NCBI GenBank assembly: GCA_038144835.1 | Contig: JAYQON010000016.1 | Span: 1 to 35,234, forward strand | Length of the DNA: 35,234 nucleotides | Direction: 5' to 3' | Source: JALHOQ01 sp038144835 | GTDB lineage: Bacteria > Bdellovibrionota > Bdellovibrionia > Bdellovibrionales > UBA1609 | In this document: piece after piece, positions 24,196 to 32,862 of the stretch | Layout: the number at the start of each line of letters is the position of its first letter | How positions within the stretch are numbered: position 1 is the stretch's first letter | Program-made: the position numbers and the translations under genes | The notes under the pieces: generated by a model | The model's input: the letters and a program-made list of their open reading frames with translations, nothing else | Database searches by the model: none | Told to the model about the DNA's origin: nothing

Positions 24196-25612
24196 AAAAT
24201 TTGAAGCCAAGAGCATGAAAGAAGCCCTGGAACTCGTAAAAGTCCACCTAGGTCCCGAAGCCATAATCCTTTCCGCACGTGATACCCACAAGGGTTTTGG
24301 CCTTCTGGGAGAAAAGAGCGTTGAGGTTACTGCCGCAGTTAGTGAGGAGACCTTACGTAAGAAAAAAATTGCCGAAGCTCGTCTGCGCGAGGACTTGCGC
24401 TCGCGCTTTCAGAAAATTCCAGCGGCTCAACAGAAGGATTACATAAATAAAATGATCCAAAGGCCTGCGGCGGCCTCGCGTGTTCCTGAGCTTGTGGGTG
24501 CTGGATCAGTTTCAGTTGTCAAACCTGAAGCACGAGCCCAGCTAAAAAATCTGCGCTATATCGACATTCCAGATGAACAGCCCGAGCCTAATCAAGACGC
24601 GCGTGTTGGTCGTGAGCGCATTCGTCGTGCCGCCGAGATGGCGCGCAACGCAAGTCGTGATATCTTGAACGAGCCTGCGCCCCAAAGAAGCCCTGAAGTG
24701 AGAGCTCTTGAATCGCAGGTTCGCGAGCTCAAAGCTTTGGTAGAACGTTTTCAGAAGATTCCACAAGTTCCTCTTTCCATGCATCCGGGAGCCGAGCATG
24801 GGATTCCATTTGAGCTCAGCAGTCTTTATCAACGTCTCATCGGGCAAGGTATGGATGTTCCGGCTGTAGTTGCCTTGCTGAAACGTGCGCAAACCGAACT
24901 TGACCCTGCAACGTTAAAAAAGAGTCCTCTGGTAGATGCTTGGGCCGTTGGACAACTCTTGAATTTAGTCGAGGTTAGTCGAAGTCCTCTTGAAGGACGA
25001 TATCAGGTTTTTATGGGATCAAGTGGTCAGGGCAAAACCACAAGTCTGGTAAAGTTGGCTTCTCATCTAGTTTTAAAAGAGAAAAAGCGAATCGCGATTA
25101 TTTCATTAGACACGGTAAAGTTAGGTGCTGCCGATCAGCTTAGAATTTTTGCACAGATACTCAATGTACCCTTTGCCATTGTTCGACATCCGAGTGAGTG
25201 GCAGGTGGCCGAAAAGAAGCTCTCGCAAGCGCACTACATTCTTGTCGATTGTCCTGGTTTTAATTTGCGTTTGATGTCAGAAGCCGATTGGCTCAAGACC
25301 ATGTTACCCCCTAAAGATCTCGGTCGTAAGGTGCACTTTGTGCAGTCCATTCTGGCTCGCGATGAGGAAACAATCGACGTTGCTAGCCGTTATCAAATGA
25401 TTGGTTTTGATGATGTTATATTCACCCGTTTGGACGAATCGAGTCGACAGGGCTTGATGTTGAATTTTCAGGAACGCTTTCGTGTTCCTATCCATTCGTT
25501 CGGCACTGGTCCTCGCGTTCCTGAGGACTATGAGTTTGCCACTAAAGAGCGGGTGGTTGACCTAATGTTTAAACTCACAAAATCGTTGAGGAGAGAAAAA
25601 ATCCATGAGTAG
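24185..25612 (+). CDS. flhF: SRP-type GTPase FlhF, flagellar placement
   Basis: FlhF places the new flagellum at the pole, working against FlhG. The N-terminus MQVKKFEAKSMKEALELVK is typical. A variable basic linker leads to the NG domain: P-loop GSSGQGKTT (278-286), SLDTVKLGAADQLRIFAQIL, G3 DCPG in place of the usual DTAG, TRLDESSRQG in place of TKLD, and GTGPRVPEDYE. Length 475 is usual. The changed G3 residues may reduce GTP hydrolysis. It overlaps flhA by 11 nt and flhG by 8 nt. Confidence 0.95.
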   Translation: MQVKKFEAKSMKEALELVKVHLGPEAIILSARDTHKGFGLLGEKSVEVTAAVSEETLRKKKIAEARLREDLRSRFQKIPAAQQKDYINKMIQRPAAASRVPELVGAGSVSVVKPEARAQLKNLRYIDIPDEQPEPNQDARVGRERIRRAAEMARNASRDILNEPAPQRSPEVRALESQVRELKALVERFQKIPQVPLSMHPGAEHGIPFELSSLYQRLIGQGMDVPAVVALLKRAQTELDPATLKKSPLVDAWAVGQLLNLVEVSRSPLEGRYQVFMGSSGQGKTTSLVKLASHLVLKEKKRIAIISLDTVKLGAADQLRIFAQILNVPFAIVRHPSEWQVAEKKLSQAHYILVDCPGFNLRLMSEADWLKTMLPPKDLGRKVHFVQSILARDEETIDVASRYQMIGFDDVIFTRLDESSRQGLMLNFQERFRVPIHSFGTGPRVPEDYEFATKERVVDLMFKLTKSLRREKIHE

Positions 25613-26444
25613 CAACCTTAGCGTATCGGTCTCGCGACCTGACGGAACCCGCACTGTAAGTATCACTTCTGGGAAGGGTGGTGTGGGAAAATCGACCCTG
25701 GTTTGTAACTTGGCCTTCGAGCTCGGCCGACGAGGTCAGCGTGTATTAATTCTTGATGGTGATTTGGGTATGGCCAATGTGGATATCATGTTCGGCCAGC
25801 GTGCACGTCTAAACATTAGTCATGTCTTAGAAAGTAACTGTCAACTCGAAGATATTCTTTTGGAAGTGGCCCCAAACGTGCACCTCATTCCCGGTGGATC
25901 TGGTTTATATGGACTGTCCCGTTTGGGTGTCATTGAGAGGCGAACGCTTTTGGAGCAAGTGAATTTACTGAACCAAAATTTCGATTTCATGCTAGTCGAC
26001 ACGGCTCCAGGAATTGATGACAATGTACTCTACATGAATTCAGCGGCGCAGGAGATTTTGGTTGTGCTGACCCCTGATCCAGCAAGCCTAACCGACGCTT
26101 ATGCCTTGATTAAAGTCTTGAATCAGCGCTATCGCGAAACTCATTTTTCCGTGATCACGAATATGGTTCGTGACGAAATTGAGGGAAGATCAATGTTCCA
26201 AAAATTAAGCGATGTCGCCTCGCGGTTCCTATGCGTAAGTCTGGATTATCGTGGGTTTGTACCAACGGATCCCATTTTGAGACAGGCCACGCGCTCTCAG
26301 CAGCTGGTTACGCAGGTCCAGAGCCGTTGCCCCTCGAGTTTAGCAATTCGTGGACTTGCTGAAAATTTGAAATATTCCGAGCGTTTTAGTCATCTTAAAG
26401 GAGGGATCCAGTTTTTTTGGAACCAGCTTTCTGGCGTGGCCTAG
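25605..26444 (+). CDS. flhG: MinD-like ATPase FlhG (FleN), flagellar number control
   Basis: ATPase of 279 residues that limits flagellar number and stimulates FlhF. It has the deviant Walker A GKGGVGKST (23-31), DGDLGMANVDIMFG (switch I), LVDTAPGIDDNV (switch II) and VLTPDPASLTDAYALIKVL. These are the hallmarks of FlhG/FleN. It lacks the N-terminal FlhF-activating Gln/Arg run in its longest known form but has a short N-terminal extension. The start overlaps flhF by 8 nt. Confidence 0.95.
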   Translation: MSSNLSVSVSRPDGTRTVSITSGKGGVGKSTLVCNLAFELGRRGQRVLILDGDLGMANVDIMFGQRARLNISHVLESNCQLEDILLEVAPNVHLIPGGSGLYGLSRLGVIERRTLLEQVNLLNQNFDFMLVDTAPGIDDNVLYMNSAAQEILVVLTPDPASLTDAYALIKVLNQRYRETHFSVITNMVRDEIEGRSMFQKLSDVASRFLCVSLDYRGFVPTDPILRQATRSQQLVTQVQSRCPSSLAIRGLAENLKYSERFSHLKGGIQFFWNQLSGVA

Positions 26445-26456
26445 ACGTCGGCGATT

Positions 26457-26484
26457 TTGCTTAATCGGACAAGGATGTTACAAT
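26457..26484 (+). promoter_or_regulatory. Sigma-70-like promoter before fliA
   Basis: TTGCTT (26457-26462) and TACAAT (26479-26484, 5 of 6 matches) are separated by 16 bp. Transcription would start near 26491, leaving a 16-nt leader with the ribosome binding site AAGGGCGG. fliA could therefore be expressed apart from the long operon. Confidence 0.5.
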
Positions 26485-26506
26485 CTGATTATCAAGGGCG
26501 GAAAAA

Positions 26507-27307
26507 ATGGCGAACAATAGCAGCAACAATATGAATTCCTTATTAAAAAAATATAAGGAAGAGCCAAGTAAAATGTCTCCTCAGCAGAAGGACAAGCTCA
26601 TTCTCGAGTATGCCCCTTTGATAAAATTTATCGCTCAAAAAATTGCTGTGCGTTTGCCATCTAATATTGAACTTGATGACCTTATTTCCTCAGGGGTTAT
26701 TGGGTTGATGGATGCCATTGAGAAGTACGATCCCACTCGCGATAACAAATTCAAAACTTACGCGGAATTTCGTATTCGTGGAGCGATTCTCGATGAGTTG
26801 CGCGCTCAAGATTGGGTGCCGCGGTCAGTGCGAGATAAAGCCAAAATGCTTGATCGTGCGACGCTCGAGCTCGAGGCTCAATTGGGTCGCTCGGCAAGTG
26901 AAGAGGAAGTGGCTCAGAAGTTGGGCATGAATATGGATGAATACTTTGACCTGCTCAATCAAGTTCGTCCTATCTCAGTGCTGTCGATAGACGACGCGAC
27001 GACCTTCAGTAATGTTGATAAAAAATCGATATTAAATATCCTTGAAGGATGTAAGCTCAATAACCCTTTGATTCAGCTGAATCTTAAGTCGGTCAAAGAA
27101 GTGGTCGCGCAGGCGATTGAAGATCTTCCTGAGAGACAAAGATTGGTTCTTTCTCTTTACTACTACGAAGATTTGAACTTAAAAGAGATCGGCCGAATTC
27201 TGCGAGTCACTGAAAGTCGAGTTTCGCAATTGCATGCCCAGGCGATTTCTCGCTTGCGAGCCAAGTTGGCACAGTTTTTTGAAAACCAAGAGCTCGAGTC
27301 AGCCTAA
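26507..27307 (+). CDS. fliA: Flagellar sigma factor FliA (sigma-28)
   Basis: Sigma factor of the late flagellar genes. It has region 2 (LIKFIAQKIAVRLPSNIELDDLISSGVIGLMDAIEKYDP, KTYAEFRIRGAILDELRAQDWVPRSVR), which is very characteristic of FliA/WhiG. Region 3 follows (LGRSASEEEVAQKLGM) and region 4 (LPERQRLVLSLYYYEDLNLKEIGRILRVTESRVSQLHAQA). Length 266 is typical. No flgM anti-sigma gene is in view. The stop overlaps the convergent membrane protein gene by 4 bp. Confidence 0.96.
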   Translation: MANNSSNNMNSLLKKYKEEPSKMSPQQKDKLILEYAPLIKFIAQKIAVRLPSNIELDDLISSGVIGLMDAIEKYDPTRDNKFKTYAEFRIRGAILDELRAQDWVPRSVRDKAKMLDRATLELEAQLGRSASEEEVAQKLGMNMDEYFDLLNQVRPISVLSIDDATTFSNVDKKSILNILEGCKLNNPLIQLNLKSVKEVVAQAIEDLPERQRLVLSLYYYEDLNLKEIGRILRVTESRVSQLHAQAISRLRAKLAQFFENQELESA

Positions 27308-28923
27308 AACGGGCATTGTAGAGACGCACCGGTGGCGGCTTTCATTTCAATTAAGAAATGTTCAAATTCTTTTATCACGGCTGGTTTCGAAGAATCCATT
27401 GCTAAGTGCATGCAATAGTAGCGGTGAGCCTGTTTCCAGTTCAGCTTTTGGTGATGGGTGAGTGCAAGAATTCGGTATAAAGCAGCTACGGGACGAGTCT
27501 CTGTAAGGTTGTAATCGATAAAAGCGTTATCTGACACCAGGGGCTCGATTTCCGCTAAAATACGGTCACCACGACCAGTCAAAAAATAAAGTGAAGCCAA
27601 AGCATTAATACCAGTAGCTTGCTTGGGATTTAACTCTCGAGCTTTAACTAGCCAGGACTCCGCTTCTGAAAAACGGCCACCAGTCAGATGATCAACGCCT
27701 AGGCTGACGGTCGCATTGTAGTTATTTGGATCAAGCTGCCAAATGTGGGTGTAGAAAGTTTTATCCGAAGTAAATATGCGGGCGTAAGTGAATGATAAGT
27801 ACGAGTAGGCGCAGGTGGCGATCATAATAAGTAGTACTCGACGAGATTGATTTATTGTTATGGTGTTGCTCAAAAGCAGCGCTACTCCAGCCATTGGTAG
27901 GTAAAAATAGCGATCGGCAACGGTTGAATTGAATTGGGCTTGAAACGCAAGCAGTCCCAATGTCGGCGAGAGCATAATAAGAGCCCATACTATTGCTGCA
28001 ACTTGCCGGCGTTGAGGACGCAGCAGCCAGATTAATCCGACAAAGGCTAATACCGCGGCAAGCGATGGAGGCCATAGTTTTTGTGCAATAACAACTTCAG
28101 GATTGCGTCCGTATTCAGGACTTAGAGGCCAGGGCAAGAAAAGTTTGCGTAAATAAAACCCTAACGAATCAAATGCAATCAACACACGCGAAATAAAGTC
28201 GATTTGTGGAGCTCTTACGGCGGTATCAAGGCTTTGAATGCGAATCGTTAAGATCCCGAAGGCTAAGCCGAACACAATGAAGGAGAAAAAGGGCCGTAGG
28301 CTTTTAAATTTCTCACTCGTGCTGCGGTCTGTTTTTAAGATCATTTGAGCCATCATTAACGCCACAGGAAGGAGCGCGATGGTGGGCTTGCACAGTAGGC
28401 CAAGCACAAAAAATGTTAGAGCGATAATTGCATGTGAGCTTCGTGTGAAGGTGAGATTAGGACTCAAAAACAAGATACTGCTCAATGCAAAGGTGGTCGC
28501 GAGAAGATCCCGACTTGCCGAAATCCAAGCAACCGCTTCCGTCTGCAATGGGTGTATCGCAAAGACAAGGGTTGCCAACAAGGCTCCAGAAACAGCCTTC
28601 GAGTTCCACTGCAAACACCACCGGTAAACCAGCCAACAGTTGATACTATGTAGGCACAGGTTCAAAAGGTGAAAAATCCAGGCCTCGCTTGATATTTGAT
28701 AAACGATTCCCCAAAGGTTATAGATCAAGGGCACATAGAGGCCATAATACGGCTGAGTCCAGAAAAGACTCCAGTCGCCTGCAAGGAGCCATGGATTTTC
28801 AAAAATATGTTGGCGATCATCCCAACGCAAATATCCTGCGTTTAGAGTTAAACTAAATACGAGAAAAACGAGCGTCGTCAGTAGGACGGCCGGATAACGC
28901 AATAATGTCTTGGCCGAGAACAT
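27304..28923 (-). CDS. TMTC-like GT-C membrane protein with C-terminal TPRs
   Basis: Polytopic protein of 539 residues. About ten to eleven membrane segments cover residues 10-390. The first loop has WDDRQHIFENP (Asp-Asp pair typical of GT-C glycosyltransferases), and HPLQTEAVAWISASRDLLATTF matches the TMTC/PMT-like conserved stretch. The last about 150 residues contain TPR-like helices (VDHLTGGRFSEAESWLVKARELNP, INALASLYFLTGRGDRIL). The family transfers sugars from polyprenyl phosphate donors to proteins; the substrate here is unknown. It lies 16 bp downstream of the rpoH-like gene. No clear ribosome binding site. Assignment is by sequence pattern only. Confidence 0.8.
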   Translation of the reverse strand: MFSAKTLLRYPAVLLTTLVFLVFSLTLNAGYLRWDDRQHIFENPWLLAGDWSLFWTQPYYGLYVPLIYNLWGIVYQISSEAWIFHLLNLCLHSINCWLVYRWCLQWNSKAVSGALLATLVFAIHPLQTEAVAWISASRDLLATTFALSSILFLSPNLTFTRSSHAIIALTFFVLGLLCKPTIALLPVALMMAQMILKTDRSTSEKFKSLRPFFSFIVFGLAFGILTIRIQSLDTAVRAPQIDFISRVLIAFDSLGFYLRKLFLPWPLSPEYGRNPEVVIAQKLWPPSLAAVLAFVGLIWLLRPQRRQVAAIVWALIMLSPTLGLLAFQAQFNSTVADRYFYLPMAGVALLLSNTITINQSRRVLLIMIATCAYSYLSFTYARIFTSDKTFYTHIWQLDPNNYNATVSLGVDHLTGGRFSEAESWLVKARELNPKQATGINALASLYFLTGRGDRILAEIEPLVSDNAFIDYNLTETRPVAALYRILALTHHQKLNWKQAHRYYCMHLAMDSSKPAVIKEFEHFLIEMKAATGASLQCPF

Positions 28924-28939
28924 GAATCAATTATTCATC

Positions 28940-30007
28940 TTAATTGTCGTCGGTGGTAATCGATTTTTTAATCTTTTGCAGAAGGCGGGATTCCATTTGT
29001 CGGACGGCCTCGCGCGTAGTCCCGTACTTATCGCCAATTTCTTGCAGAGTTAAAGGTTCGTCCGCCAATAGCCGTTCGTCCAGGAGAAAAAGTTCGCGTT
29101 CATTCAAACTAGAGCGCAATTGATCGATCGCACTGACGAGATGCTGAATGGCCTCACGATGGCCTAGCTCCTCATCCAATTTGGTGGGGTCGACTTCACT
29201 TTGCAGATCTAATAGACGCGTGGATCCATCCTCATTCACTGGTGCGTCTAGACTAACGTCACGACCCACAACCCTGGCGTGCATCTCTTGCACTTCGTCG
29301 GCAGGAATCCCCAGACGTCCGCTGATTTGAGCAATACCTTGTTCGAGACCCTCGCGCTCGAGGCGTTCCCGTTCGCGTTGGAGCTGGTAGAAAAGCTTTC
29401 TCTGTGTCGCCGTCGTTCCTATCCGAACCATGGAGTATTGGCGCATTAAGTATTCTTGAATATAGCCGCGGATCCACCACACGGCGTAAGTGATCAGTCG
29501 TACATCTTTGTATGGATTGAATTCTTTTACCGCATGCATCAGCCCGACGTTACCTTCTTGCACAAGGTCTATCAGACGGGCGCCAAAGCGAGTGTATTCA
29601 GCGGCGATTTTGACCACGAATCTGAGATTGCTAGTCACGAGTCGTTCGGCAGCTTTGGAATCGCCCGTTTCTCTATAATGAATGGCCAGTTCTCGTTCTT
29701 GTTCACGAGTAAGCAGAGGATAACGGCTGATTTCAGTCATGTAGCGAGCCACTGGATCTGAAGGGGCCAGGGCTTTGTCGTTATTCAGAGCAACCGTTGT
29801 GGCATTGGCCTCGAGAGGGGCATCAGTCAAAATATTTTCAGTGTCTTGCGTAGGATTGAAGGTATCTTCTTGCGGGAGGGTTGTGTCCTGAGCAGAAAGA
29901 GAAGTATCTACAATCTCTCCCTCCACCCGCTTAAATTCCTGCAAGGATTGCTTTTTTGCCCGTTTAATTTTTTTGGTGGCGGGTTGGCCGCTTTTGCGCC
30001 CGGGCAT
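28940..30007 (-). CDS. rpoH: RpoH-type sigma factor (sigma-32) with N-terminal extension
   Basis: Alternative sigma factor of 355 residues. Residues 1-80 are a basic then acidic Thr/Asn-rich extension not found in E. coli RpoH. The core starts near DPVARYMTEISRYPLLTREQE. Region 2 is TSNLRFVVKIAAEY, LIDLVQEGNVGLMHAVKEFNPYKDVRLITYAVWWIRGYIQE. The RpoH box QRKLFYQLQRERE is present. Region 4 includes LLDERLLADEPLTLQEIGDKYGTTREAVRQMESRLLQK. Heat-shock role is likely but unproven. It follows the PHA-type gene by 2 bp and precedes the membrane protein by 16 bp. Confidence 0.9.
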   Translation of the reverse strand: MPGRKSGQPATKKIKRAKKQSLQEFKRVEGEIVDTSLSAQDTTLPQEDTFNPTQDTENILTDAPLEANATTVALNNDKALAPSDPVARYMTEISRYPLLTREQERELAIHYRETGDSKAAERLVTSNLRFVVKIAAEYTRFGARLIDLVQEGNVGLMHAVKEFNPYKDVRLITYAVWWIRGYIQEYLMRQYSMVRIGTTATQRKLFYQLQRERERLEREGLEQGIAQISGRLGIPADEVQEMHARVVGRDVSLDAPVNEDGSTRLLDLQSEVDPTKLDEELGHREAIQHLVSAIDQLRSSLNERELFLLDERLLADEPLTLQEIGDKYGTTREAVRQMESRLLQKIKKSITTDDN

Positions 30008-30009
30008 TG

Positions 30010-30315
30010 CTAGGCGAGAGCCTCTTCCAGCTTTTTGCTCAAGGTTTTTTCGATCATACCTTTAAATGGAAACATGGCCATCGGCAAATCCACGGTGATT
30101 TCAACCGTTGAGCCCGGATTGGAGTCCTTGACATTCATTTTGGCCTTAAACATTGATCCGTCAGCGGACCCAGAGCGGGTCTGCTGGTCAAATTTAGCTT
30201 GATATTTGGGATCTAGCTTTTTCAGATCTTTATCATTGCTTAAAAGGCTAGAAATACGTTGGAAGCTATCGTCGGCACTGAGTTTTGATTGTTTTTCAAT
30301 TTTAACTGAAGGCAT
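30010..30315 (-). CDS. Small PHA-granule-regulator-like protein
   Basis: A 101-residue protein MPSVKIEKQSKLSADDSFQRI ending VEITVDLPMAMFPFKGMIEKTLSKKLEEALA. Size and the alternation of strands (KAKMNVK, STVEITVDLP) with a final amphipathic helix resemble the polyhydroxyalkanoic-acid-system family PHA_gran_rgn, but the match is loose. Start at 30315 is chosen because family members begin at this point; upstream in-frame ATG (30336) and GTG (30339) are possible and none has a good ribosome binding site. It heads the unit with rpoH and the TMTC-like gene. Confidence 0.55.
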   Translation of the reverse strand: MPSVKIEKQSKLSADDSFQRISSLLSNDKDLKKLDPKYQAKFDQQTRSGSADGSMFKAKMNVKDSNPGSTVEITVDLPMAMFPFKGMIEKTLSKKLEEALA

Positions 30316-30442
30316 AGTGGCCAAAGCGTAATGCATCACAATTCGACTGTCTACTCATTGATTCATCATGGCGAGCGTGAGAAGCTGAGGGCGCCTTTCG
30401 AACAAATCAAGGTACGCTGAGGATCGTAAATAAGGATAAAAA

Positions 30443-32245
30443 ATGGGATTTTTAAAGACTTTAAAAAGGACGCATTCCTGCGGCAGTTTACGTAAAGAGC
30501 ACATTGGTCAGATGGTCGTGTTAATGGGTTGGGTCGATACTCGCCGTGACCATGGTGGTTTGGTGTTTATCGATATGCGCGATCGGGCTGGTATTGTGCA
30601 AATCGTTTTGAATCCCGGCAACGAAGAAACAATGTCCGCTCACGATTTGCGCGGTGAGTTTGTTGTGGCTATACAGGGTAAAGTGCGGGCCCGCCCCGAA
30701 GGTATGGTCAATTCCAAGCTAGTCACGGGAGAAATCGAAGTTGAAGCACTCAAATGCGAGATTCTTTCGGAGGCCAATACGCCACCTTTCGTTGTTGATG
30801 ACCCTAAGGTCTCTGAATCTTTGCGCCTGAAATACCGTTATCTTGATTTGCGCAGTCCACGACTTCAGCGTCACTTGATGGTTCGACACGAGGCTGTGCT
30901 GTTGGTGCGCAAATACCTGTCTGATTTAGGTTTTGTCGAAGTTGAAACTCCCATTTTGTATAAAAGCACGCCCGAAGGAGCACGCGATTACTTAGTGCCT
31001 TCGCGAGTGAATCAGGGGACTTTTTATGCTCTTCCTCAGAGCCCCCAGACTCTTAAGCAGCTTCTGATGATTGGTGGTATGGATAAATATTTTCAAATCG
31101 CCCGCTGCTTCCGCGATGAGGATTTGCGTGCGGACCGACAGCCAGAGTTTAGCCAAATTGATATTGAGATGAGTTTTATCGACCAAGAAGAAATCATGGC
31201 GGTCAACGAAGGTCTCTTAAAATTAATTTGGAAAGAGGTTTTGGGTTGTGAAGTTAAAGAGGTTCCGCGCATGACCTATTTGGAGGCCATGAATACTTAC
31301 GGCTCTGACAAACCCGATCTGCGCAATCCTTTGAAGCTGAAGGATGTCACAAAGACCGCAGGTGGACATGGTTTTAAGGTCATCGATGACGTGGTCGGGC
31401 GAGGAGGCGCTGTCAAGGCGCTAGCTGTCCCCAATGGTTCCACATTGTCTCGTTCTTACATCGACAAACTCACGACTTTGGCTAAGCAAATGGGTGCCAA
31501 AGGTCTTATCTGGATCAAAGAAGAAAATGGAGCACTCAACTCTTCAGTTTCCAAATTTTATTCTCCCGACGCATTGAAAGCAGTGTATGCCGAAGCGGGT
31601 GGTGAATCTGGTGGTGCGGTATTTATAGTGGCCGATGATTTTGATCCTGCCTGTGCGGCTCTTTCGGCCCTACGTAATGAGCTTGGGCGAGAGTTCAAGT
31701 TAATTGATGAGTCTCAGTTCAAATTTTTGTGGGTCGTTGATTTTCCTCTGCTTGAATACGATGCGGACAACAAGCGTTGGGCTGCTCGACATCATCCTTT
31801 TACGTCTCCTAAGGATGAGCAGCTTGAAATCATGTTGAATCGCGATGAAAAGCAGTACCCGACTCTATTGGCTAAAGCCTACGATTTGGTGTGCAATGGC
31901 TACGAAATTGCCGGTGGAAGCATCCGAATTTTTCGCCAACAGGTACAAAAGGCTATGTTCGAAGCGCTTGGACTGAGTGAAGAGGAGACCCGTCACAAAT
32001 TTGGCTTTTTTATTGAAGCCCTTAGTTATGGTACGCCTCCACATGGTGGTATCGCATGGGGAGTAGACCGCCTCGTTATGCTTTTATGCGGTACGGATGC
32101 GATTCGGGATGTTATGGCGTTTCCAAAGACTGCAAAGGCTACAGACTTGATGGCAGATGCTCCGAGCTCGGTGTCGCGCGAGCAACTTATTGAGTTGGGA
32201 ATTCGCTTGGCGCCGCATTTAGAAACAGCAAAAGGTAAAGACTAA
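30443..32245 (+). CDS. aspS: Aspartyl-tRNA synthetase, probably non-discriminating
   Basis: Class II synthetase of 600 residues, the usual bacterial length including the GAD insertion domain. The OB fold at the N-terminus has GWVDTRRDHGGLVFIDMRDR. Motif 2 is FRDEDLRADRQPEFSQIDIEMSF; motif 3 is GGIAWGVDRLVMLLCG. His37 (RRDHGG) and Gly87 (RPEG) match the residues that mark the non-discriminating enzyme; discriminating enzymes such as the E. coli one have Leu and Lys there. This predicts Asp-tRNA(Asn) formation followed by GatCAB amidation. ATG follows AAGGAT. A bidirectional terminator begins at the stop codon. Confidence 0.97.
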   Translation: MGFLKTLKRTHSCGSLRKEHIGQMVVLMGWVDTRRDHGGLVFIDMRDRAGIVQIVLNPGNEETMSAHDLRGEFVVAIQGKVRARPEGMVNSKLVTGEIEVEALKCEILSEANTPPFVVDDPKVSESLRLKYRYLDLRSPRLQRHLMVRHEAVLLVRKYLSDLGFVEVETPILYKSTPEGARDYLVPSRVNQGTFYALPQSPQTLKQLLMIGGMDKYFQIARCFRDEDLRADRQPEFSQIDIEMSFIDQEEIMAVNEGLLKLIWKEVLGCEVKEVPRMTYLEAMNTYGSDKPDLRNPLKLKDVTKTAGGHGFKVIDDVVGRGGAVKALAVPNGSTLSRSYIDKLTTLAKQMGAKGLIWIKEENGALNSSVSKFYSPDALKAVYAEAGGESGGAVFIVADDFDPACAALSALRNELGREFKLIDESQFKFLWVVDFPLLEYDADNKRWAARHHPFTSPKDEQLEIMLNRDEKQYPTLLAKAYDLVCNGYEIAGGSIRIFRQQVQKAMFEALGLSEEETRHKFGFFIEALSYGTPPHGGIAWGVDRLVMLLCGTDAIRDVMAFPKTAKATDLMADAPSSVSREQLIELGIRLAPHLETAKGKD

Positions 32246-32292
32246 AAACTGGCCCACATGCCTGGTAGCACCAGCGAAGTGGGACAGTTTTT
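32244..32292. terminator. Bidirectional terminator between aspS and the convergent gene
   Basis: AAAAACTG-g-CCCAC (32244-32257) pairs with GTGGG-a-CAGTTTTT (32279-32292) with one G/A mismatch. Nested inside is CTGGT-agc-ACCAG (32262-32274). The A tract and T tract on the two sides allow termination from either direction. It lies between the stop codons of aspS and the minus-strand gene at 32296. Confidence 0.88.
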
Positions 32293-32295
32293 GCT

Positions 32296-32718
32296 TCAAT
32301 CGCGGGACTGACTGCGTTGAACGTAAATTTCGACCTTCTTGCCATCTTGGCTAGGTCCAACCATCTCAATCACCTTATTTTTTACAGGATCAAAAACCGC
32401 CACTGCATAGATAGGGGGTCGGTTTTTATAGGCTATAGTGGCATAAACATGAAGAACGCCTTCGTGTGCATTTATACGAGTGATGCCTTGGATGGAGCCA
32501 AAGATATTGTTATTTAAAAAGGCACCCAGTCGCATTAACTGGAGATTGATGATTTTTTCTTGTTGCGGGGTAAGGACTACCTTCTCAGTCAGTTTTTCTT
32601 GGCAATGACTATCTGTCGGCGAGTGGATGGAGTCGGAGGTCGCGAACGCAAAATGAGCGCCTCCCTGGGATAAAAGGATTAAGCTCAACAATGCCGAATT
32701 TCGTAGGGTCTTGCGCAT
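32296..32718 (-). CDS. Secreted hypothetical protein, 140 aa
   Basis: Signal peptide at residues 1-27 (MRKTLRNSALLSLILLSQGG, ending FAFA). The mature 113 residues have a single Cys (HCQEKL) and a mixed alpha/beta pattern (VVLTPQQEKIINLQLMRLGAFL, VLHVYATIAYKNRPPIYAVAVFD, KVIEMVGPSQDGKKVEIYV). No family is recognised. An AAGGAGCGCAAA ribosome binding site confirms the ATG. Upstream lie two inverted repeats (32754-32791, 32803-32846). Confidence 0.78.
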   Translation of the reverse strand: MRKTLRNSALLSLILLSQGGAHFAFATSDSIHSPTDSHCQEKLTEKVVLTPQQEKIINLQLMRLGAFLNNNIFGSIQGITRINAHEGVLHVYATIAYKNRPPIYAVAVFDPVKNKVIEMVGPSQDGKKVEIYVQRSQSRD

Positions 32719-32753
32719 TTTGCGCTCCTTGTGAATGACCGTTTTGCAATTTA

Positions 32754-32791
32754 ATTGGTACTAAGTTTTAAAAAGGGTTCTCAGTACCAAT
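32754..32791. repeat. Perfect 9-bp inverted repeat upstream of the secreted protein gene
   Basis: ATTGGTACT (32754-32762) and AGTACCAAT (32783-32791) flank a 20-nt AT-rich spacer. It lies 36 nt before the minus-strand ATG at 32718, in the expected promoter zone, and could be an operator or leader hairpin. Confidence 0.6.
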
Positions 32792-32802
32792 AAGATGACC
32801 AG

Positions 32803-32846
32803 AAAGCAAAGGTTGGGCCTTTGGATACTCCATCTCCCTTTGCTTT
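32803..32846. repeat. Perfect 10-bp inverted repeat after the lipoprotein gene
   Basis: AAAGCAAAGG (32803-32812) and CCTTTGCTTT (32837-32846) flank a 24-nt loop. Located 17 nt past the lipoprotein stop codon on the minus strand, it may be a terminator or an mRNA-end hairpin, although the following T run is short (TTT). Confidence 0.6.
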
Positions 32847-32862
32847 TGGTGCCTATTTGAGA

